This document shows, one piece after another, positions 44,945 to 53,247 of a stretch of 64,000 nucleotides of DNA. The notes under the pieces are model-generated. The model was not told where the DNA came from. It searched no databases and saw only the letters and a list, made by a program, of their open reading frames with translations. This stretch comes from Anaerococcus vaginalis ATCC 51170. GTDB lineage: Bacteria > Bacillota > Clostridia > Tissierellales > Peptoniphilaceae. Every line of letters begins with the position of its first letter. Position 1 is the first letter of the stretch. Location of the stretch: positions 1,778,954-1,842,953 of the forward strand of contig NZ_GG700527.1 of the NCBI RefSeq assembly GCF_000163295.1, in the 5' to 3' direction. Made by a program: the position numbers and the translations under genes.

Positions 44945-45271
44945 ATGATTAAAGTAAACAAAAAAATTATAAGTACAGGTATTGGAGTAATAGCGGGAGC
45001 TATTGGAGGAAAGGTTCTCACATCAAAATTAGCAAAAAAGGCTGCTGTAGCTACAGTCCAACAAGGATTGAAAGCAAAAAGTGCTGTTGATAAGACTGTA
45101 GAAAATATAAAAGTTACAACTGATGATATAGTGGCTGAAGCAAAAATTAAAAATGAAATTGAAGAAAGACTTGAAGCTGAAGCAAAAGATAAGCTTGATA
45201 TAGAAAATGTTGCTTCAGAAGCTAAAGAAGAAGTTAAGGAAGAAATAAAAAAAGAAATTAAAGAGGACTAG
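44945..45271 (+). CDS. DUF6110-like membrane-associated protein paired with the P-type ATPase
   Basis: 108 aa. A glycine-rich hydrophobic segment (TGIGVIAGAIGGKVLTSKLA, residues 11-30) is followed by a charged coiled-coil tail rich in Glu and Lys. Such proteins (DUF6110-like) occur directly before HMA-type ATPases in Firmicutes. It is separated from the ATPase by one base and is likely a partner, but its role is unknown. The family name is from memory of context and motif. Confidence 0.6.
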   Translation: MIKVNKKIISTGIGVIAGAIGGKVLTSKLAKKAAVATVQQGLKAKSAVDKTVENIKVTTDDIVAEAKIKNEIEERLEAEAKDKLDIENVASEAKEEVKEEIKKEIKED

Positions 45272-45272
45272 G

Positions 45273-47345
45273 ATGAGAGCGGCCATAAAGGCGAGAACTT
45301 TTGGAAGAAGTAGGTTTATTTACGAGGATTATCTAAAAAAATCTAACGTCAATAAATTAAAGTACAAAATTGAACAAGTAAAGGGCGTGAAATCTTGTGA
45401 AATTTCTTATATATCAAAATCTATTATTGTAAATTATGATGAAGATTTTATAGGAAATATTGCAAGATTTATCCTAGATTTTGATTTGAAATCTTTGGAT
45501 AATTTTGATATTGAAGATGCGGATTTTATTCCTCAAGTTGATAAATCAATTTTTCATATATTAAGAAATTCAGCATACAAGAGAATTGTGTTTGGCTATC
45601 TTATGCCTATCAGTATTAGACCATTTTTTACACTTTTGAGAGCTTATCCTTTTATAAAGGAAGGCTTAAAATCCATAAAAAATAGAAAGATAGATGTGGC
45701 AGTTTTGGATGCAAGTGCAATTACAATTTCTATAATTACAGGAAAATTTGGGGATGCGGCTAGCATAATGGCCCTTTTATCATTGGGAGAAGAACTTGAA
45801 GATTATACCTTAAAAAAATCAAGACTTAATTTAAAATCTTCGCTTGCTTTAAATGTTGATAAAGTTTTTGTAAAAGATGGAAATCAAAAAATAATCAAAA
45901 ATCTAAAAGATGTAGAAATTGGAGATTTAATTTATATTTCTATGGGAAGTAAAATTCCTGTGGATGGAGAAGTTGTTGAGGGCTTTGCCATGGTAAATGA
46001 GGCTTCATTTACTGGAGAGGCAAAAGCTGTTGAAAAAAATGAAAATTCTACTGTTTTTGCAGGGACTGTTCTTGAAGAAGGAGAGCTTTTAGTAAAAACT
46101 AATAAAAAATATGGAGATTCTAGATTAAATCACATAATAAAACTTATTGAAGATAGTGAAAAAAATAAATCTCTTGCTCAATTAAAAGCAGAATCTATGG
46201 CTGATTCTTTGGTAAAATATTCTTTTATTGGGGCAGGATTAACATATTTATTTACAAGAAATTTCATAAAAGCAAAATCATTTTTGATGGTGGATTATTC
46301 TTGTGCCTTAAAACTTACAATTCCGATTGCATATATGAAGGCTATAAGTCAGGCTGGAGAAGAAAATATTTTGGTAAAAGGTGGAAAATATTTTGAGAGC
46401 ATAGCTAAAGCTGACACAATTATTTTTGATAAAACTGGAACATTAACCAAGTCCCAGCCAGAAGTCAAAAAAGTAATTTCCTTTGATATTGATGAGGATG
46501 AGGCTTTAAGAATAGCTGCTTGCCTTGAGGAACATTTTCCTCATTCAATAGCAAGAGCTGTTGTGAAAAAAGCTGTGGAAAAAAATCTTTGCCACGAAGA
46601 AATGCATTCAAAGCCAGAATATATAATGGCTCATGGTATAAAATCAAAAATAAATGGGAAAACAGCTCTCATAGGAAGCGAACATTTTATTCTTGAAGAC
46701 GAAGGAATAAAAATAAATTCCCAACAAGGAGATTTGATAAATTCATTAAAAGAAGAATATTCTCTTTTGTTTATGGCTTATGACAATAAATTGATGGCGG
46801 TTTTATGCATTGATGATCCAATTAGAGAAGATGCAAAAAAGACAGTAATGGCTTTGAGAGATTTAGGTTTTACTCATATTGCTATGCTTACAGGAGATAA
46901 TGAAAATTCTGCTAGAGCTGTAAGCAAAAAACTTGATTTAGATTTTTATAAATCCCAAGTTCTTCCAGAGGACAAAGAAAATTATGTAAGAAAAATGAAA
47001 CAAATGGGAAGAAAAATTATAATGATAGGAGATGGAGTAAACGATTCAATTGCCCTATCAAGGGCAGATGTGGGAATTTCTATGTCAAAAGGCGCAGATC
47101 TTGCCAAAGAAATCTCTGACGTTTCAATAAAAACAGATTCGCTCAAAGAATTAGTTGATCTTGTAAAACTTTCAAGAAGTGTAGATAAGAGAGTAAAAAA
47201 TGATTATGAAAAAATAATTGCCTTTAATAGTTTATTGATAGCGTTAGGTTTAACATCGTTTATAACAAATACTCAATCAGCACTTTTACACAATATTTCC
47301 ACTGTAGCTATAGCAAGTGAAAATATGAAAAAATATAAAATTTGA
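45273..47345 (+). CDS. P1B-type metal ATPase with an unusual SCA ion motif
   Basis: 690 aa. N-terminal HMA-like fold without CxxC (GVKSCEISYISKSIIVNYD), membrane helices, the actuator loop (FTGEAKAVEK, TGE at about 245), phosphorylation site DKTGTLTKS (about residue 389), the P1B-specific HP pair in EEHFPHSIARAV, and hinge MIGDGVNDSIALS. In the ion-binding helix the usual CPC/CPx is replaced by YSCALKLTIP. Transported metal is therefore not predictable; Mn-, Fe- or Zn-type export are candidates. It follows the feo operon. Confidence 0.88.
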   Translation: MRAAIKARTFGRSRFIYEDYLKKSNVNKLKYKIEQVKGVKSCEISYISKSIIVNYDEDFIGNIARFILDFDLKSLDNFDIEDADFIPQVDKSIFHILRNSAYKRIVFGYLMPISIRPFFTLLRAYPFIKEGLKSIKNRKIDVAVLDASAITISIITGKFGDAASIMALLSLGEELEDYTLKKSRLNLKSSLALNVDKVFVKDGNQKIIKNLKDVEIGDLIYISMGSKIPVDGEVVEGFAMVNEASFTGEAKAVEKNENSTVFAGTVLEEGELLVKTNKKYGDSRLNHIIKLIEDSEKNKSLAQLKAESMADSLVKYSFIGAGLTYLFTRNFIKAKSFLMVDYSCALKLTIPIAYMKAISQAGEENILVKGGKYFESIAKADTIIFDKTGTLTKSQPEVKKVISFDIDEDEALRIAACLEEHFPHSIARAVVKKAVEKNLCHEEMHSKPEYIMAHGIKSKINGKTALIGSEHFILEDEGIKINSQQGDLINSLKEEYSLLFMAYDNKLMAVLCIDDPIREDAKKTVMALRDLGFTHIAMLTGDNENSARAVSKKLDLDFYKSQVLPEDKENYVRKMKQMGRKIIMIGDGVNDSIALSRADVGISMSKGADLAKEISDVSIKTDSLKELVDLVKLSRSVDKRVKNDYEKIIAFNSLLIALGLTSFITNTQSALLHNISTVAIASENMKKYKI

Positions 47346-47348
47346 GAA

Positions 47349-47378
47349 AAAACCAAAGTTTAAGGCTTTGGTTTTTTA
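47349..47378 (+). terminator. Terminator of the metal ATPase operon
   Basis: AAAACCAAAG-tttaagg-CTTTGGTTTT followed by T residues. Confidence 0.85.
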
Positions 47379-47524
47379 TTTTGGAACTTTTAAATTAATA
47401 ATTTCTATAAATAAATTCAACAAAATCATTAATTTTCACATATATTAAAAATTTTCAAAATGGAAAAAAACTATGAAAAATGTATGATAGATATGAGAAA
47501 ATCGTTTTTTTATAAGGAGAATTT

Positions 47525-48535
47525 ATGTTTAATTTTAGAAATGACTATTCAGATATTTGTTATCCAGAAATTTTAGATGCTATAAAAGAAAACCTTGACC
47601 AAATAAATCCAGGATATGGGGTTGACGATCACAGCAAAAATGCTGAAAAATTGATAAAAGAAAAATTAGAAGATGAAAATGTTGATATTTATTTTATCCA
47701 CGGAGGTACAGGAGCAAATATTCTTGGGGCAAGTGTAGGAATGGTGGCACAAGAATCAATAATTGCTGCTACAACAGGTCACATAGAAGACCAAGAAGCA
47801 GGAGCAATCGAGGCTTGTGGAATAAAAATAGAAACAATTCCAACAGATGACGGCAAAATTACCCAAAAATTATTGGAAGAAAAATATAAATCTTTTACCA
47901 ATGAACACCACACAGTACCAAGAAAAGTTTATATATCAAACACAACAGAAGTAGGGACTCTTTATAGTAAAAAAGATTTGGAAGAAATTTACGATTTTTG
48001 TAAAAAACACGACTTATATTTATTTATGGACGGGGCAAGGCTAGCACACGCCATGGCAAATGAAAAATCTAATCTAAAATTTAAAGATTTGACCAAACTT
48101 TGCGATATATTTTATTTTGGAGGAACAAAAAACGGACTTATGTTCGGCGAAGCCCTTGTAATTGTAAATGATGATTTAAAGAAAAATTTCAGAAATTTGC
48201 AAAAACAAAAAGGAGCCATGCTTGCCAAAGGATTTGTAACAGGAATGATGTTTGAAAGGCTCTTCCAAGATGATTTGTACATTAAAGGTGCAAAAAAAGC
48301 CTACCAAATGGCAAAAAAATTGGCTCAAGGATTTGAAGAAAAAGGCTACAAACTTGCTTATGAATTTAATTCAAACCAAGTTTTTGTAGAAATTTCAGAT
48401 AAAGATATAAAAAAATGGGAAAAATTAGCTTATTTTGAAGTTGGAGAAAAAAGAGAAGATAAATTTGTTGCAAGATTTGTAACAACTTACAAAAGCCAAG
48501 AAAAAGAAATAGAAGAATTTTTAGAAAGGATTTAG
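47525..48535 (+). CDS. Low-specificity threonine aldolase family (PLP-dependent)
   Basis: A 336-aa fold-type I PLP enzyme of the beta-eliminating lyase family. FRNDYSDICYPEIL at the start, IHGGTGANILG, the PLP Asp in FMDGARLAHAM and the Schiff-base Lys in FYFGGTKNGLMFGEA are as in LtaE. It would cleave L-threonine or allo-threonine to glycine and acetaldehyde. Close 4-bp gap to a radical SAM gene, suggesting co-transcription without an obvious functional link. Confidence 0.9.
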   Translation: MFNFRNDYSDICYPEILDAIKENLDQINPGYGVDDHSKNAEKLIKEKLEDENVDIYFIHGGTGANILGASVGMVAQESIIAATTGHIEDQEAGAIEACGIKIETIPTDDGKITQKLLEEKYKSFTNEHHTVPRKVYISNTTEVGTLYSKKDLEEIYDFCKKHDLYLFMDGARLAHAMANEKSNLKFKDLTKLCDIFYFGGTKNGLMFGEALVIVNDDLKKNFRNLQKQKGAMLAKGFVTGMMFERLFQDDLYIKGAKKAYQMAKKLAQGFEEKGYKLAYEFNSNQVFVEISDKDIKKWEKLAYFEVGEKREDKFVARFVTTYKSQEKEIEEFLERI

Positions 48536-48539
48536 TATT

Positions 48540-49421
48540 ATGCATTACACAGGACAAGTTTACAGACCTCCTCTTGAAGCCTACACACCACTTTTGGAAG
48601 TAACTTACGGTTGTTCCCACAATAAATGTGCCTTTTGCACCATGTATAATATGACAAATTTTGGAATTTCTCCTATAAAAGACATAGAAAGTGATATTTT
48701 AGAAATTTCCATGACCTATCCGAGGCCAATTGAAAGAATTTATCTATTAAATGGAGATCCTTTTGTGCTTTCAACAGAAAAATTGGTAGAAATTGCCGAT
48801 TTAATCCACAAATATATCCCAGAAGTAAAAACAATAACTTCCTATGCAAGTTTTTATAATTTAAAAAATAAAACGAAAGAAGATTTAAAAATCCTCAGAG
48901 AAAAAGGCTACAATGAACTTTGGTTTGGAGTAGAAACAGGAAATCAAAAAGTCCTAGACTGGCTTGATAAGGGAGCTGACCTTGATGATTATAACAAAGG
49001 TATAGAGAAAATGAAATATGCAGGCATGACTTACAACGCCATAGTAATGCAAGGAGTTGCAGGAAATGGAAATTCAAAAGAAAACGCAAGAGAAACGGCA
49101 AAATTTTTAAACCTCTATCCACCAATAGGAATTTTTATAATGAGCACAGACGTCCAAAGAGGATCAAAATTATATAAAATGAGAGAAGAAGGAAATTTTA
49201 AAGAAACAAGTAACAGAGAAAACCTAGAAGAACAAATAGAATTATTAAAAAACCTAGAAGTTCCGGGAAATGTCCTTTACTCATCAGGCCACATAGTGAA
49301 TCTCGTAAAAGTAACATCTCACATGAGAAACAAAGAAAAAATGATAAAAAAATTAGAAGACGCACTAGAAAATCTAGACGAAAAAATCCTAGATTCAAAA
49401 AATATGGGTAGGGCAATTTAA
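48540..49421 (+). CDS. Radical SAM protein
   Basis: 293 aa. The cluster motif is CSHNKCAFC (residues 19-27, C-x4-C-x2-C), a spacing different from the common CxxxCxxC, within LEVTYGCSHNKCAFCTMYN. The AdoMet-binding region includes YLLNGDPFVL and WFGVETGNQKVLDWLDKG. It resembles uncharacterised coproporphyrinogen oxidase- and Elp3-like radical SAM proteins. Substrate unknown. It ends at a bidirectional terminator. Confidence 0.88.
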   Translation: MHYTGQVYRPPLEAYTPLLEVTYGCSHNKCAFCTMYNMTNFGISPIKDIESDILEISMTYPRPIERIYLLNGDPFVLSTEKLVEIADLIHKYIPEVKTITSYASFYNLKNKTKEDLKILREKGYNELWFGVETGNQKVLDWLDKGADLDDYNKGIEKMKYAGMTYNAIVMQGVAGNGNSKENARETAKFLNLYPPIGIFIMSTDVQRGSKLYKMREEGNFKETSNRENLEEQIELLKNLEVPGNVLYSSGHIVNLVKVTSHMRNKEKMIKKLEDALENLDEKILDSKNMGRAI

Positions 49422-49464
49422 AAAATAGGCTGTTGCAAGGTTTTTTGCAACAACCTATTTTTTA
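49421..49464. terminator. Bidirectional terminator between the radical SAM and AAA clusters
   Basis: AAAAATAGG and TTGCAA pair with TTGCAA and CCTATTTTT, with A and T tracts on both sides; serves convergent genes. Confidence 0.85.
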
Positions 49465-50130
49465 GTTGATATTATCAACTGCCTCGTTGTATTTTCTTAT
49501 TGTTTTTTTGTGAAAAAACAAAGTTATAAATGCCAAAGGAAGTGTTATAAAATATTTAATTAACTCTGAAAATATTAGTATAGCTAAAAATGATAACAAG
49601 GAAGATCCTACGTCTCTTTTGTAGATTGTTTTTGTTTCGCCAAGCCAATTTGTGCTAGTGGATGATTTGTGATAGTTCATAAATTTGCTTGAAGCTTTTG
49701 CCATATTTACAGCTCCATAAGGATTGAAAAATGATGAAAATCTTCCACCAACATATCTTTTATAATCTGCATACCACGAATAAGTGTAATTTGTTAATAA
49801 AAAATACGCTAAATAAATCATTCCTTTTAGAAAACTATAATCAAAGCTAATAAGAATAAAAATTGAAGAAATTATTATATATGAATTTATATAAAATGTT
49901 ATTCCCATTTTTGGTGTGGAAAAATAAGATGGATTTTTGTAGGGGTCAATAAATTTATCTTTAGACTTATTATCATAAGTAACATTTTGATTGGTAGTTT
50001 CTTCAATTGTTGGAGGTTTTACATATTCTGCTTCTCTTTTGGAAGGTGGTTTAATATATTCGTCATCATTATTAATAACTTTATTATTATCTTTTGATGG
50101 TGGTTTAATATATTGATTTTGATTAGCCAT
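49462..50130 (-). CDS. Membrane protein with YIKPPS repeats, partner of the AAA ATPase
   Basis: 222 aa. The N-terminal 40 residues contain three copies of a short repeat (YIKPPSK, YIKPPSK, YVKPPTI) in an otherwise polar linker. Three or four membrane helices follow (about residues 80-100, 103-122, 175-205). Family not recognised; it resembles small DUF2628-like membrane proteins only loosely. It starts 2 bp after the AAA ATPase gene, so the two form one unit. The proline-rich repeats are natural docking motifs. Confidence 0.65.
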   Translation of the reverse strand: MANQNQYIKPPSKDNNKVINNDDEYIKPPSKREAEYVKPPTIEETTNQNVTYDNKSKDKFIDPYKNPSYFSTPKMGITFYINSYIIISSIFILISFDYSFLKGMIYLAYFLLTNYTYSWYADYKRYVGGRFSSFFNPYGAVNMAKASSKFMNYHKSSTSTNWLGETKTIYKRDVGSSLLSFLAILIFSELIKYFITLPLAFITLFFHKKTIRKYNEAVDNIN

Positions 50131-50132
50131 TT

Positions 50133-52943
50133 TTACTCCTTAATTTGTTCCAAATCCTCTATTGTAATTGTGTTTACATCATCTTCATTTGTATTTGAAA
50201 TTCTTTGGCTCATTATTCTGATTAATTTTTCATTAAAATTTCTAATCCATCGTCCATTACTATGATCGTTTGATTTGTTATAATTATTTTCTACAACTTG
50301 ATAGTAAAGTCCTTCATCAACCTTATATGCGAATTTATCCAAGCTTGATAAGCCAATTTTTACAAGCTCATCTACAGTGTAGTCTTCAAAATAAAATTTG
50401 TTTGGAACTCTTGACTGAAGACCTGAATTTAAAGATAGAAATTCTTTCATTTCCTTGCTATATCCAGCAAATATTATTACTATGCTTTCTCTATAATCTT
50501 CCATAAATTTCAAGATTTCATCTATTGCTTCATTTCCAAAATCATTATCAGATCCTTGTGAAAGGCTGTATGCTTCATCTATAAATAAAATTCCACCAAG
50601 TGCTGATTTTAAAACTGCTCTTGTCTTAATTGCAGTTTGACCTATATAACCTGCGACAAGATCTGATCTTGAAACTTCTATAAATTTATTTTCTTTTATA
50701 ATAGATTTTTGATAGAGAAGATTACCTAAAATTCTAGCAACGGTGGTTTTTCCTGTACCAGGATTTCCAAGAAATAAGGAATGCAAGGTGAAGTTTTGGA
50801 TTTTTTGTCCTGAATCTCTTCTTTTTTTATTTAGCTCTGCCATAGAAATAAATTCATCAACTTGCCTTTTTACTTGATCTATTCCTATAAGATTTTGTAA
50901 TTTATTATAAGCGTCCTCATCTTTTCCATCATAGTTTTTGTATTTGCCAATATTAAATACCTGATCAATATCCTCATTTGTTAAAGTCGAAAGATCTGTT
51001 GATTCACTTTCGATAACTCTTGTCGCAAATACTTTTAGTAGTTTTTCGTTAAAGTTTCTAATCCATCTAGCGTTAGATTTATCTATAGATTGCTCATAAG
51101 CAAATTTCACATTTTTTTCATAATAATTTCTATCTTCTATTACATATTGCTTTTCAATTAAAATACTTTCTCCGATTTGAACAATCTCATCACTTGAGTA
51201 ATCTTCAAAAACAAATTTATTGGCAACTCTAGAGTTTAGACCAGGATTTGTATCTAAAAATTCCTCCATTTCCTTAGTGTATCCAGCGAAAATTATCATA
51301 ATTTCACTTCTGTGATCTTCCATATATTTAAGAATAGTATTTATAGCTTCTTGACCGAAATTCACAGAGGAATCTCCCTTATTTAAGGTGTAAGCCTCAT
51401 CTATAAATAAAATTCCACCTTTTGCTTTTTCTAATAATTTATAAGTTTGTTCGGCAGTTTGACCGACATTAGATGAAATTAAATCAGATTCACTAGCTTC
51501 AATGAAAATAAACTCTTCCTTATTATATAAGGCTTTATATTCAAATAATATTTCGCCAATAAGCCTTGCTACAGTTGTTTTTCCAGTTCCAGGATTTCCA
51601 AGAAATACAGAATGGAGCGAATTTTCTTCAGGAAGAAAACCCATTTGGATTCTTTTATTATTAAATTCGACCATCCTAATCATTTTGTTTATTTCATTTT
51701 TTACAGAATTTAATCCAACTAACTTATTAAGCTTATCGTATGGCGAAAGCTCGTTTTCATTTGATGAAATATTTTCATCATCATCTATTTCGTCATATAA
51801 AAATTCTTCATCCAAATTATCATTTTCAATTAAGCCGACCTTGTAATAGGAATCATCAGACCTTTCTATTTTTATTGGAGAATTTTCATCATCATAATAA
51901 TATTCGCCATTAATAGATAAATATTCAGTTAATAAGGTAGAGCTACCATTAATTCTAATATTAGGGACAAAATATCTATTAAGAGAAATTTCGTAAGTTT
52001 TAAGTATGGAGTTATCTTGAACAAGCAAGTCAATTTTTTCATTATTCTCTCCTTTTAAATTAAAGGAGTCTTCTACAATTGCAAGAGATTTTTGATTTAT
52101 ACAAAATATTTCATTAACAGTTAATTTTGAAATAAAAGCTCTACTAGAATTAATATCCACAGATGAAACTATGTCATCATTAGAGATCAAATATGAGTTT
52201 TCATTTAAAAATAAGCAGCTAGGGTAATTTTTTTGTATAAATAAATTGTTATTTGAATTTATATTGGTGTTATAGATGTATAAACAAGGATATCTTTTTT
52301 GAGTATCTCCTCCGTTGACAGTGGAGTTATTAATTTTTAAATCTGAATGTTTAGCATTTATTGCATTTGTGTAATATTTTTTTATACAGGACTTGTTAAT
52401 ACTTACATTAGAATAATCAAATGATAAAGAAAGACATAAGTCTGAATTGTTGATTTCTATATTAGAATTTTTTGCATATAATTTAGAATAAAAATCGCCC
52501 TTATCAAATGTACTTACATTTTCAAAATTTAAGCTTGAATTTTCAGAAACATAAACTTCTGGATATTTTTCTTGATTAGAATCTAATTTTATAAGATCAG
52601 TTCTATCTATTATTACTTTATTTAAAAAAACAGTGGAAGAATCTTTAATATTTAAAATATTATCAAATTTATTATTTGATTCTAACCACAAACTATTTAT
52701 ATTTACATTTGCTTTATTTTTTATGTTAAGTCTTCCAACAATTTTATTTGTATAATAATTTGTATTATCTTCAAAATTAACGTGACCTTCTAAGGTCAAA
52801 TCTTTATCTATTTCAAAAAATCCATCTTCTAAAATTAGATGAAAATTTTCTTTTAATTCTAAAATATCGCCAGGACTACAAGCATAATAAGCTTGATAAA
52901 AATTCCAAGTATCGTTAGAATTGCCTATTAAATATCTTGCCAT
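50133..52943 (-). CDS. Beta-helix domain fused to two CbbX/SpoVK-type AAA ATPase domains
   Basis: 936 aa. Residues about 1-370 are a strand-rich repeat (NINSLWLES, LNKVIIDR, LNFENVSTF, IEINNSDLC, INKSCI, KINNSTV) that looks like a right-handed beta-helix. Two AAA modules of about 270 aa follow, each with Walker A LGNPGTGKTTVAR, Walker B GGILFIDEAY, and sensor FAGYTKEM or FAGYSKEM, then RVANKF or RVPNKF arginine-finger regions and the CbbX-type lid (NARWIRNFNEKL, NGRWIRNFNEKL). Both ATP sites look intact. Similar tandem CbbX ATPases occur near type VII secretion and sporulation genes; neither is visible here. Confidence 0.85.
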   Translation of the reverse strand: MARYLIGNSNDTWNFYQAYYACSPGDILELKENFHLILEDGFFEIDKDLTLEGHVNFEDNTNYYTNKIVGRLNIKNKANVNINSLWLESNNKFDNILNIKDSSTVFLNKVIIDRTDLIKLDSNQEKYPEVYVSENSSLNFENVSTFDKGDFYSKLYAKNSNIEINNSDLCLSLSFDYSNVSINKSCIKKYYTNAINAKHSDLKINNSTVNGGDTQKRYPCLYIYNTNINSNNNLFIQKNYPSCLFLNENSYLISNDDIVSSVDINSSRAFISKLTVNEIFCINQKSLAIVEDSFNLKGENNEKIDLLVQDNSILKTYEISLNRYFVPNIRINGSSTLLTEYLSINGEYYYDDENSPIKIERSDDSYYKVGLIENDNLDEEFLYDEIDDDENISSNENELSPYDKLNKLVGLNSVKNEINKMIRMVEFNNKRIQMGFLPEENSLHSVFLGNPGTGKTTVARLIGEILFEYKALYNKEEFIFIEASESDLISSNVGQTAEQTYKLLEKAKGGILFIDEAYTLNKGDSSVNFGQEAINTILKYMEDHRSEIMIIFAGYTKEMEEFLDTNPGLNSRVANKFVFEDYSSDEIVQIGESILIEKQYVIEDRNYYEKNVKFAYEQSIDKSNARWIRNFNEKLLKVFATRVIESESTDLSTLTNEDIDQVFNIGKYKNYDGKDEDAYNKLQNLIGIDQVKRQVDEFISMAELNKKRRDSGQKIQNFTLHSLFLGNPGTGKTTVARILGNLLYQKSIIKENKFIEVSRSDLVAGYIGQTAIKTRAVLKSALGGILFIDEAYSLSQGSDNDFGNEAIDEILKFMEDYRESIVIIFAGYSKEMKEFLSLNSGLQSRVPNKFYFEDYTVDELVKIGLSSLDKFAYKVDEGLYYQVVENNYNKSNDHSNGRWIRNFNEKLIRIMSQRISNTNEDDVNTITIEDLEQIKE

Positions 52944-53074
52944 TTGTTCCTCCTTAATTTTATTTAATTATATCATATTTAAAATATAAAAATATCAATT
53001 AGTAACAGGAAGTTATTCTTTAAAAAATAATTTATTTTCATTTAAAAGTAAATCCTTATAATTGATAATAAATC

Positions 53075-53103
53075 TTGAAAAAATTTATTTTTTATGCTAA
53101 TAT
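53075..53103 (+). promoter_or_regulatory. Upstream promoter of gltX (extended -10)
   Basis: TTGAAA (53075-53080), 17 bp, then TAATAT (53098-53103) preceded by TGC. A second -10-like TATAAT lies near 53215, so there may be two promoters in the 304-bp gap 52944-53247. Confidence 0.65.
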
Positions 53104-53116
53104 ATAAGAAGTATTT

Positions 53117-53150
53117 GGGAGGGAGTGAGTTTTGCACTCCCTTTCGTTTT
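53117..53150 (+). promoter_or_regulatory. GC-rich leader hairpin between the gltX promoter and gene
   Basis: GGGAGTG (53121-53127) pairs perfectly with CACTCCC (53135-53141), extended by wobble pairs, and is followed by TTTCGTTTTCG. It starts about 10 nt after the predicted transcription start. It could be an attenuator, a stabilising 5' hairpin or a short RNA. No T-box signature follows. Confidence 0.5.
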
Positions 53151-53247
53151 CGCTATTTTTAAAAAATGTGAAAAATTTCAAAAAAATATAAGTTTATAAA
53201 TTAGTCGAGATATTATATAATAAAAGTGATATTTTTAAGGAGGACTT

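Noticed and set aside
53104-53247. T-box leader before gltX
   Set aside because: No GGTGGTACCGCG-like T-box sequence; the hairpin present is short.
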